Below are positions 1 to 6,346 of a DNA stretch of 8,087 bases, one piece after another. Both the position numbers and the translations under genes were made by a program. Below the pieces are notes generated by a model, which was not told where the DNA came from, did no database searches, and saw only the letters and a list, made by a program, of their open reading frames with translations. The DNA comes from Fimbriimonadaceae bacterium (GTDB lineage: Bacteria; Armatimonadota; Fimbriimonadia; Fimbriimonadales; Fimbriimonadaceae). Numbering within the stretch: position 1 is the stretch's first letter; each line of letters opens with the position of its first letter. The DNA lies in the NCBI GenBank assembly GCA_014380605.1, contig JACMJO010000271.1:1-8087 (forward strand). Reading direction: 5' to 3'.

Positions 1-114
1 GACGCGATCGAGAAGGTGAAGAAAGGCGAGACTCTTCCAAAGCGGACCGTTGTTCCGGATTTAGCTTTTGACCAATCCCAGGCCAAGGCTGAACTGCCTA
101 ATCGAAAATACTAA
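1..114 (+). CDS. Sugar ABC transporter substrate-binding protein, C-terminal end (partial)
   Basis: Frame 1 is open from the first base to a TAA at 112-114 and gives the last 37 residues of a protein that starts upstream of the window. The tail contains VVPDLAFDQSQ followed by LPNRKY at the very end. A 'D-Q-S ... LP-x-R-x-Y' ending is typical of periplasmic binding proteins of CUT2 sugar ABC transporters, as I recall the family. The identification is supported by context: a matching CUT2 ATPase and two permeases lie downstream on the same strand, and no binding protein appears elsewhere in the window. It would bind the sugar outside the cytoplasmic membrane and deliver it to the permease pair. 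The ligand cannot be read from this tail; arabinose or arabinofuranose is inferred from the neighbouring hydrolases. The signal peptide and ligand-binding lobes are outside the window. Confidence 0.72.
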   Translation, partial: DAIEKVKKGETLPKRTVVPDLAFDQSQAKAELPNRKY

Positions 115-115
115 G

Positions 116-150
116 TACAAGGCGAGATTCGCGCTGTAGCTTGCCATGTA
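116..150 (+). promoter_or_regulatory. Imperfect inverted repeat (hairpin) directly after the binding-protein gene
   Basis: Left arm TACAAGGCGAG (116-126) pairs with right arm CTTGCCATGTA (140-150): nine Watson-Crick pairs, one G-T pair and one A-A mismatch around a 13-base loop. It begins one base after the stop codon at 112-114. There is no T-run after it, so it is not a classic intrinsic terminator. A hairpin here would suit 3'-end protection of the binding-protein mRNA or partial attenuation, which would make binding protein in excess over the downstream genes. The pairing is seen in the sequence; the function is inferred. Confidence 0.42.
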
Positions 151-181
151 GACAATCTATATTCTCAATCAACTATATACA
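149..181 (+). promoter_or_regulatory. Possible promoter in AT-rich patch before GH51 gene
   Basis: A -35-like TAGACA (149-154, one mismatch to TTGACA) is followed by -10-like hexamers ACTATA (172-177, spacing 17) or TATATA (174-179, spacing 19). A CTATAT direct repeat (157-162 and 173-178, offset 16) lies in the same patch, which is clearly more AT-rich than the flanking genes. A start of transcription near 186 would leave a leader of only about 14 bases before the GH51 ATG at 200. No Shine-Dalgarno-like sequence is seen in front of that ATG. This is weak pattern evidence only; the genes could instead be read through from the upstream binding-protein promoter. Confidence 0.25.
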
Positions 182-199
182 TAGCCGAAACTACGAACC

Positions 200-2542
200 A
201 TGATCCTTACCAGCATTGTCACTCTTCTCCTTGGAGCCCACGGACAGACCCCCACTGTCAACTGGACCATTAACGCCGATCGTCCCGGCCACATCGTCAG
301 TCCCAGCCTCTACGGAGTCTTCTTTGAAGAGATCAACTGCGCGGGCGACGGTGGAATCTACGCTGAGCTGGTTCGCAATCGTGGGTTCGAGGATGCCGAA
401 AAAGCAGATCACTGGAAAGTTTCCGAAGGCAAAGCGACCCTTGACCGAACCAACCCCCTCAGCAGTGCTTCGCCAACAAGCATCAAGGTTGAATCGAACG
501 GGAAAGCGGTGCTTGAAAATGAGGGCTATTGGGGAATGGCGATTAAGAACGGCGAAACCTACGAACTCTCCTTCCACAGTTGGGGCGAGGGCGGAAAACT
601 TGCCGTCCAGTTGGTTGCCCAAAGCGGAACCATCCTCGGCCAAACCAACCTGACCTTGCCGACCGGGAATTGGAAGCAGACCAAAACCACCATCAAGGCA
701 TTCAACGGCGGCGATGCGGCCGCCAAGTTGGTTTTCCGATTCATGAGCATCGGAACAAACAACTTGGATATGGTCTCGCTGTTCCCTAAAGCAACTTGGA
801 AGAACCGCGCAAATGGGCTCCGCAAAGACCTTGTCCAGATGCTGGACGATATGAAGCCCGCATTCGTCAGGTTCCCGGGAGGCTGTTGGATCGAGGGCGA
901 GACAATGGCCCTGGCGCTGCGCTGGAAACAGACTGTGGGGAACCTGCAGGACCGCCGCACACAGCCCAATCTCTGGCGCTACATGTCCACCAACGGTCTC
1001 GGCTACCACGAGTATCTCCAGATGTGCGAAGACATCAAGTCGGATGCGCTATTTGTGATCAACTGCGGCATGTCCCACCGCGAGGTCGTGCCGATGGACA
1101 AGATGGACGAGTATGTCCAAGATGCGCTGGATGCAGTCGAATACGCCATCGGCCCCGTAGATTCGACCTGGGGTGCGCTGCGAGCCAAGAACGGGCACCC
1201 CAAGCCTTTCCCGCTCAAGTATCTCCAGATCGGCAATGAGAATGGCGGACCCAACTACGATGCTCGGTATGGCTTGATGTATCGCGCCATCAAGCAGAAA
1301 TATCCCCAGGTCAACCTGATCGCCAACCTGTGGGGAGGTCGGCCGCAGAGCACACCGGTGGATATCCTCGACGAGCACTACTACAGCAACCCCGAGTTCT
1401 TCGTCTCCAATGCGGACCGTTACGACAACTACGACCGCAAAAGACCAAAGATTTACGTTGGCGAGTACGCGGTAACTCAGGGCAACGGAGTGGGGAGCCT
1501 GAAGGGCGCGCTCGCTGAGGCCGCCTTCATGGCGGGAATGGAGCGCAACTCAGACATCGTGACCATGTCCTCCTATGCGCCGTTGTTTGCGAACGTGAAC
1601 AACAAGGCTTGGAATCCCGACTTGATCTACTTCGACTCCCATCGAGTGGTTGCCACGCCTTCCTATCACGTCCAAAAACTGTTCTTCACAAACCGCGCCC
1701 ATCAGGCGATCCCAAGCCAATTCTCGAACGTTCCGACTACAAAGCGAAGCTTCCCGGCTGGCGGTTTTGGCATCGGCACTTGGAACACAAAGGCAGATTT
1801 CAAAGACATCAAGGTAACTCAAGGCGACAAGGTTCTATTCGAGAGCAAAGATGGAGCCGGACTCACCAACGAACTAGGTTCCTGGGAGGCTAAAGACGGC
1901 GCATACTCGCAGACGGGCGACGCGACCCCTGCCCGAGCCTTTGCCGGTTCGGATGACTGGAAGAACTACACCGTCGAACTCAAGGCCCGCAAGGTCTCGG
2001 GAGCCGAAGGATTTATGGTAACCGTCGGCCGTCGCGGACGAGGCGACTACGTGTGGTGGAACCTGGGCGGTTGGGGAAACACTCAGCACGGAGTCGAAGT
2101 TGCAATGGGCGGCGGGAAGTCGATTCTGGCCCAACGCAATGGACGAATCGAGTCGGGCCGTTGGTACAGCCTCAAACTGGAGTACACCGAGGATCGGATG
2201 AAAGGCTACATCGATGGCCAACTCGCCCTCAATCAGCAGCTGGTTGAACCCAAATCGCTCCATGGAGTGAGCGGGTTCGACAAGGGAAGGCAGACCGCGA
2301 TCCTTAAGCTCGTCAACGTCTCCGACCAGCCATACGATGTGGAGATTGATTTGACTTCTACGGGTTGGAAGGACGTCGTCGGAGCGATCGATACGCTCAG
2401 CGGGCAAAACACGGATGAGAACTCGCTCGATAGTCCGAAGATTGTCGCTCCAAAGCAGGGCTTCCTGCTTCGCAAGCCCGCAAAGTTCATCTATCGCATC
2501 GAACCGCGGACGCTTGCCATTCTCAAGGTAAAAAAGGCCTAA
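200..2542 (+). CDS. Secreted GH51 alpha-L-arabinofuranosidase with CBM4-like and LamG/DUF1080-like modules
   Basis: This 780-residue enzyme should remove non-reducing alpha-L-arabinofuranosyl residues from arabinan, arabinoxylan or related glycans, with retention of configuration. A short signal peptide (residues 1-15, probable cut AHG|QT) is followed by the family's N-terminal strand with FFEEINCAGDGGIYAE and LVRNRGFE (41-64). Residues about 66-196 form a beta-rich CBM4/9-like module. The catalytic barrel carries RFPGGCW (224-230), GNEN with acid/base E347, DEHYY (391-395) and VGEYAV with nucleophile E422. The roughly 75-residue spacing between the two glutamates agrees with the plant-like GH51 branch. 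Residues about 519-680 are a LamG/DUF1080-like jelly roll inserted before the final beta domain (about 700-780, starting AILKLVNVSDQPYDVEI), which explains the unusual length. The ATG at 200 is secure because an in-frame TAG lies at 182-184 with only non-start codons between. No clear ribosome-binding site precedes it. It is the first gene after the intergenic gap and is followed after three bases by GH127. Confidence 0.93.
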   Translation: MILTSIVTLLLGAHGQTPTVNWTINADRPGHIVSPSLYGVFFEEINCAGDGGIYAELVRNRGFEDAEKADHWKVSEGKATLDRTNPLSSASPTSIKVESNGKAVLENEGYWGMAIKNGETYELSFHSWGEGGKLAVQLVAQSGTILGQTNLTLPTGNWKQTKTTIKAFNGGDAAAKLVFRFMSIGTNNLDMVSLFPKATWKNRANGLRKDLVQMLDDMKPAFVRFPGGCWIEGETMALALRWKQTVGNLQDRRTQPNLWRYMSTNGLGYHEYLQMCEDIKSDALFVINCGMSHREVVPMDKMDEYVQDALDAVEYAIGPVDSTWGALRAKNGHPKPFPLKYLQIGNENGGPNYDARYGLMYRAIKQKYPQVNLIANLWGGRPQSTPVDILDEHYYSNPEFFVSNADRYDNYDRKRPKIYVGEYAVTQGNGVGSLKGALAEAAFMAGMERNSDIVTMSSYAPLFANVNNKAWNPDLIYFDSHRVVATPSYHVQKLFFTNRAHQAIPSQFSNVPTTKRSFPAGGFGIGTWNTKADFKDIKVTQGDKVLFESKDGAGLTNELGSWEAKDGAYSQTGDATPARAFAGSDDWKNYTVELKARKVSGAEGFMVTVGRRGRGDYVWWNLGGWGNTQHGVEVAMGGGKSILAQRNGRIESGRWYSLKLEYTEDRMKGYIDGQLALNQQLVEPKSLHGVSGFDKGRQTAILKLVNVSDQPYDVEIDLTSTGWKDVVGAIDTLSGQNTDENSLDSPKIVAPKQGFLLRKPAKFIYRIEPRTLAILKVKKA

Positions 2543-2545
2543 CCC

Positions 2546-4855
2546 ATGATCTCACTTGCAATTGGATTCATCCTCGGCGCCGCCGGGCAGACCAACCTGG
2601 CCAGGCTTCAGCCCGTCCACTTCACGGAGGTCAAGATTGCGGACAAGTTCTGGGCTCCTCGGCTGGAGACGAATCGAAAGGTCTCGATTCCCCACGTCAT
2701 CGACCAGCTCTACCAGACTCCCCGCATGCAGAACCTGATCCGGGCCGGCAACGGGGAGAAGGGCGATTTCAAGGGTCTCGTCTTTGATGACTCCGACGTC
2801 TACAAAGTCCTCGAGTCCGCGGCCTACGCCCTGGATGACAAGCCAGATCCGGTTCTGGAAAAGAAGGTGGACGACATCATCGCCATCCTCGCCAAAGCCC
2901 AAATGCTTGATGGCTACCTGAACAGCTACTACCAACTTATGGCCCCGGATAAGCGGTTCACGAACCTTGCCGACAACCATGAGATGTACTGCGCCGGGCA
3001 CATGTTCGAAGCAGCCGTGGCCCACTATCGGGCAACGGGCAAGAAGTCGCTCCTGAACGTCGCCACGAAGTTCGCCGACCTCCTCGTACGAACCTTCGGC
3101 GAGGGTCCTGGCAAGCGGATGGGTTACTGCGGCCATCCTGAAATCGAGCTGGCATTGTTCAAGCTCGCTGATGCAACCGGCAACAAGGATTACTTCAAAC
3201 TTTCCCAGTTCTTTATCGACAAACGCGGAAACCGCTTCTTCGCCGATGAGCGACGCACACCCAAAGACAGGTTCGATGGAGTCTATTGGCTGGACGACAT
3301 GCCGATTCGCGAGCATCGCGAGATCAAAGGCCACGCCGTCCGAGCTGCTTACCTCTTTGCTGGAGTCGCTGACCTTGCCAACGCCACTGGCGATCCCACG
3401 TTGGTGAGAGCCCTCGACCGAGTCTGGAAGAACACGGTTTACAAGCGGGTCTTTGTAACCGGCGGCATTGGTCCTTCAGCTTCCAACGAAGGTTTCACCA
3501 CCGACTACGACCTCCCCACATTCAGCGCCTACCAAGAGACCTGCGCCAGCCTGGCAATGATGTTCTGGAACCATCGCATGGGGCTTCTGCATGGCGAAGG
3601 AAAGTATTGGGACGAAGTGGAGCGCTCCCTGTACAACGGCGCACTGGCGGGAGTCAATCTCAAGGGAGACAAGTTCTTCTATGTGAACCCTCTCGCCAGC
3701 CATGGCGGACACCACCGGACTCCCTGGTTCGTTTGTGCCTGCTGTCCCCCAAATGTCACCCGCACGCTGGCTTCTCTGGGAAGCTATGCCTATGCCAAGT
3801 CGAACGATGCGCTTTACGTGAATCTGTTCATTGCGGGCGAGGTTGAGACTCAGATTGGAAATGAGAAGGTTAAGGTCAAGGTTGAGACCAACTATCCTTG
3901 GGATGGCATGATCACCCTGCGACCAAGCGCAGGAACCTATGCGATCAAGGTTCGACTTCCAAACTGGACGGAAGGTGAGTCGGGTTACAAGACCTTCGCC
4001 GGACCTTGGAAAGCGGACTCCAAAATCGAGATTGATCTGAAGATGCCGATCAAGCGCTTAATCGCCAACCCGGGTGCGAAAGAGGTTGCCGGTCGAGCGG
4101 TTATTCAGCGAGGTCCGCTGATCTACGCGCTGGAGCAGATCGACCACAAAGACAAAATTCTGGACATGGTCCTCCCGACCGACGCTCCTTTGAAGCCGGA
4201 GTTCGATAAGAACCTTTTGGGCGGCGTGACGGTTTTGAAGGGGAGCGCGCAGGTGGTGCCTCAATTCGATTGGCGCAACCAGCTTTACAGCCAACCTCCG
4301 GCAACCCAAGTTCCTATCAAAGCGATTCCCTACTACGCCTGGGATAACCGGGAACCTGGACAGATGGTGGTTTGGCTTCCCTGCGCTCCTCTTCCAGCAC
4401 CTCCGGGTGGGTTGGAGCGTATGGCGGCAGTGAAGCTGAGCAACTCCACAGACCTCGCCCGAGGCAATGCGATTAAAGATGGCAAGGAGATTGCAGGTTC
4501 TAACAAGCATCCCGGCGACCTCTGCCACTTCTGGCCCCGCAAGGGAACGGACGAGTACGTCGAGTACACCTGGACCAAGCCTCAGAGCATCAAAGGAACC
4601 AAGGTCTATTGGTTCGACGACACCGGATTTGGCGAGTGCCGCCCACCGGCCAAGTGGGAGGTTCAGTACCTCGATGGAGGAACCTGGAAGCCAGTTCCCA
4701 CCAAGGACGTCTACGCGGTGACCTTGGATAAATGGATCGAGATCACGTTCCCAACCCAAAAAACCACCGGTCTAAGGCTCATCATGAAGCTTCAGCCCAA
4801 CTGGTCGGTAGGAATCCATGAGTGGCTGGTGATCGAGGGCGAGGACGAGGATTGA
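2546..4855 (+). CDS. Secreted GH127 (DUF1680) beta-L-arabinofuranosidase with C-terminal discoidin-like domain
   Basis: This 769-residue protein has the DUF1680/GH127 fold known from Bifidobacterium longum HypBA1, which cleaves beta-L-arabinofuranosyl residues with a zinc-bound cysteine nucleophile. The key residues are present: E331 and C333 in QETCAS, and C399-C400 in CACCPPN. These match HypBA1 zinc ligands E338, C340, C417 (nucleophile) and C418. E315, sixteen residues before E331, matches acid/base E322. The start FWAPRLETNRK (35-45) and YYAWDNREPG (596-605) are family landmarks. A short signal peptide (cut near GAAG|QT, after residue 14) suggests export. Residues about 628-766 form an extra beta domain like F5/8 type C (discoidin) modules, ending in an acidic EGEDED tail; HypBA1 has about 658 residues. 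The ATG is fixed because the GH51 stop TAA (2540-2542) is in the same frame; AAGG at 2534-2537 may be the ribosome site. Another GH127 activity, such as aceric-acid release from rhamnogalacturonan II, is possible. Confidence 0.92.
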   Translation: MISLAIGFILGAAGQTNLARLQPVHFTEVKIADKFWAPRLETNRKVSIPHVIDQLYQTPRMQNLIRAGNGEKGDFKGLVFDDSDVYKVLESAAYALDDKPDPVLEKKVDDIIAILAKAQMLDGYLNSYYQLMAPDKRFTNLADNHEMYCAGHMFEAAVAHYRATGKKSLLNVATKFADLLVRTFGEGPGKRMGYCGHPEIELALFKLADATGNKDYFKLSQFFIDKRGNRFFADERRTPKDRFDGVYWLDDMPIREHREIKGHAVRAAYLFAGVADLANATGDPTLVRALDRVWKNTVYKRVFVTGGIGPSASNEGFTTDYDLPTFSAYQETCASLAMMFWNHRMGLLHGEGKYWDEVERSLYNGALAGVNLKGDKFFYVNPLASHGGHHRTPWFVCACCPPNVTRTLASLGSYAYAKSNDALYVNLFIAGEVETQIGNEKVKVKVETNYPWDGMITLRPSAGTYAIKVRLPNWTEGESGYKTFAGPWKADSKIEIDLKMPIKRLIANPGAKEVAGRAVIQRGPLIYALEQIDHKDKILDMVLPTDAPLKPEFDKNLLGGVTVLKGSAQVVPQFDWRNQLYSQPPATQVPIKAIPYYAWDNREPGQMVVWLPCAPLPAPPGGLERMAAVKLSNSTDLARGNAIKDGKEIAGSNKHPGDLCHFWPRKGTDEYVEYTWTKPQSIKGTKVYWFDDTGFGECRPPAKWEVQYLDGGTWKPVPTKDVYAVTLDKWIEITFPTQKTTGLRLIMKLQPNWSVGIHEWLVIEGEDED
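4841..4845 (+). promoter_or_regulatory. Ribosome-binding site supporting the TTG start of the ATPase gene
   Basis: GAGGA lies 6 bases before the TTG at 4852, inside the last codons of the GH127 gene. It is part of a purine-rich stretch that also encodes the acidic tail of GH127. The good spacing favours TTG 4852 over the in-frame GTG at 4822. Confidence 0.5.
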
Positions 4856-6345
4856 GCGAGCCGGTTCTGCAACTCAGCGGAATCGTAAAACGCTTTCCGG
4901 GCGTCGTTGCCCTCGACAAAGTTGACTTTGGACTTCGCGCAGGCGAGATCCACTCCCTCATGGGAGAGAATGGCGCGGGGAAAAGTAGCCTCATCAAGGT
5001 CCTCACCGGTGTCTATCGGCCCGACGAAGGCAAAATCACGCTCGGTGGTCAGCCCATCGACCCAAGATCGCCTGCCCACGCATCGGAACTCGGCATCAGC
5101 GCGGTCTATCAAGAGGTCAACCTTGCCTCCAACCTCAGTGTCGCTGAGAACATCTGCCTCGGCCGGGAGCCAAGGACAAGATTGGGAATCGACTGGCGAG
5201 AGATGGCGAACCGCTCGGAGATTGGCCTAGGGCGGCTCGGAGTCAAAATCGACGTTCGCAAACCGCTTTACACCTACTCAATCGCCCTCCAACAACTCGT
5301 CGCGATCGCCCGGGGGTTGGATGTTTCGGCCAAGGTCCTCGTACTCGATGAACCAACGTCCAGCCTGGATGCGAGCGAGGTTGCAAGCCTGTTTGTTGCC
5401 ATGAAGCGTCTCCGTGATGCGGGAATGGGGATCGTTTTCGTCAGCCACTTCCTTCAGCAAGTTGAGGAGATATCCGACCGGATCACCATCCTTCGCAATG
5501 GCAAGCTAATCGGAGTGCATGAAGCCAAGGATCTCACTCGCAAAGAGTTGGTCTCGCTCATGATCGGGCGGGAGATTGGCGAGGCGACCGGTGTTAAGCG
5601 TGAAGTCGCTGGAACCAAACCTGAAACCGTTCTAACGCTCAGCCATGGAGCCCACAAGGGTAATGTGGAGAACCTGAGCTTTGACGTTGGGGTCGGTGAA
5701 GTTGTTGGTTTTGCCGGCCTCCTTGGCTCGGGGCGAACCGAGACGGTTCGTATTTGCTTTGGCTTCGATTCCTTGACTCATGGCACCGGGAGTTTCTGCG
5801 GACGCCCCTACCCGCTGAACCCGAAGAGGGCCATCCGCCAAGGCATGGGGCACTGTCCTGAGGACCGCAAAGCGAACGGCATCTTTCCCAATCTCACCCT
5901 TGCTGAGAACATCGCCATCGTGCGACAAGCCAAGCGGGGATGGTTCCGGCCAATCAGCCGAAAAGACCAGAAAGCGCTCGCCCAGGATTCAATCAGAGAC
6001 CTCAAGATCGCCACCCCCGATGGGCAAAAGAAAATCGGCGAGCTAAGCGGCGGCAATCAACAAAAGGCACTGCTCGCGCGATGGCTGATATCCAATCCCA
6101 AACTGATGCTTCTCGACGAGCCAACTCGGGGCATCGACGTTGGCGCTAAGTTCGAGATTGCCGACCTGATCGAGAAGCTGAGGAAGAACGGCATGGCATT
6201 CGTCTTTGTCTCCTCCGAACTCTCCGAAGTCGTTCAGTCCTCCTCTAAAGTCGTGGTTCTGCGCGATCGAAAACAGGTTGCCGAAATGCCCGGTGGCTCC
6301 AGCGAGGATGAGGTCCTTGCCAAGATCGCGGAGGAATCGGCCTAA
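4852..6345 (+). CDS. ytfR: CUT2-family sugar ABC transporter ATPase (YtfR-like, two NBDs)
   Basis: This 497-residue cytoplasmic protein has two fused nucleotide-binding domains and powers sugar import through the two permeases downstream. NBD1 has Walker A GENGAGKSS (38-46), Q-loop VYQEVN (85-90) and Walker B VLDEPTSSLD (164-173); its signature is the degenerate YSIALQQ (142-148). NBD2 has the family's degenerate Walker A GLLGSGRTE (289-297, Arg replacing Lys), a full LSGGNQQK signature (398-405) and LLDEPTRGID (420-429). This asymmetry is normal for CUT2 ATPases. Many stretches, including GREP, CPEDRK, RPISRK and RDRKQVAE, match my recollection of E. coli YtfR, the galactofuranose importer ATPase. 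I chose TTG 4852, which overlaps the GH127 stop as TTGA. It gives the usual N-terminus SEPVLQLSGIVKRFPGV and has GAGGA upstream, whereas GTG 4822 would add a glycine/arginine-rich out-of-frame copy of the GH127 tail. The sugar is inferred to be arabinose from context. Confidence 0.93.
   Translation: MSEPVLQLSGIVKRFPGVVALDKVDFGLRAGEIHSLMGENGAGKSSLIKVLTGVYRPDEGKITLGGQPIDPRSPAHASELGISAVYQEVNLASNLSVAENICLGREPRTRLGIDWREMANRSEIGLGRLGVKIDVRKPLYTYSIALQQLVAIARGLDVSAKVLVLDEPTSSLDASEVASLFVAMKRLRDAGMGIVFVSHFLQQVEEISDRITILRNGKLIGVHEAKDLTRKELVSLMIGREIGEATGVKREVAGTKPETVLTLSHGAHKGNVENLSFDVGVGEVVGFAGLLGSGRTETVRICFGFDSLTHGTGSFCGRPYPLNPKRAIRQGMGHCPEDRKANGIFPNLTLAENIAIVRQAKRGWFRPISRKDQKALAQDSIRDLKIATPDGQKKIGELSGGNQQKALLARWLISNPKLMLLDEPTRGIDVGAKFEIADLIEKLRKNGMAFVFVSSELSEVVQSSSKVVVLRDRKQVAEMPGGSSEDEVLAKIAEESA
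6330..6335 (+). promoter_or_regulatory. Ribosome-binding site for the first permease gene
   Basis: GGAGGA lies inside the final codons of the ATPase gene, 11 bases before the GTG at 6347. The spacing is slightly long but no closer candidate exists. The site favours GTG 6347 over the upstream in-frame ATG at 6308. Confidence 0.45.
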
Positions 6346-6346
6346 G

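Noticed and set aside
116..166. Intrinsic transcription terminator after the binding-protein gene
   Set aside because: The stem is followed by GACAATCTATATTCTC, which has no run of T. The stem also has a mismatch and a 13-base loop.
191..1009. Long minus-strand open frame (272 codons) opposite GH51; similar ones at 2552-3334 and 4058-4759
   Set aside because: They lie wholly opposite genes with clear catalytic motifs, show no recognisable domain or ribosome site, and their composition is what the reverse complement of GC-biased codons produces.
2538..2548. TAA between GH51 and GH127 as a sequencing error or nonsense mutation splitting one fused gene
   Set aside because: The downstream frame starts with its own ATG and a full signal-peptide pattern, and each half is a complete family-length enzyme.
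4822..4851. Upstream GTG start for the ATPase, adding MAGDRGRGRG
   Set aside because: These residues are the GH127 acidic tail read in another frame. TTG 4852 has a well-spaced GAGGA and gives the usual family N-terminus.
5269..5304. Degenerate signature (YSIALQQ) in NBD1 and Arg in place of Lys in Walker A of NBD2 as signs of a broken ATPase
   Set aside because: Both departures are normal in CUT2 sugar ATPases. The complementary NBD1 Walker A and NBD2 LSGGNQQK are intact.
6206..6346. Long N-terminal extension of the first permease, up to 47 residues inside the ATPase gene
   Set aside because: The extension is a Pro/Ser/Arg-rich shadow of the ATPase frame. The GTG at 6347 with GGAGGA upstream gives a normal-length permease; ATG 6308 remains a minor alternative.
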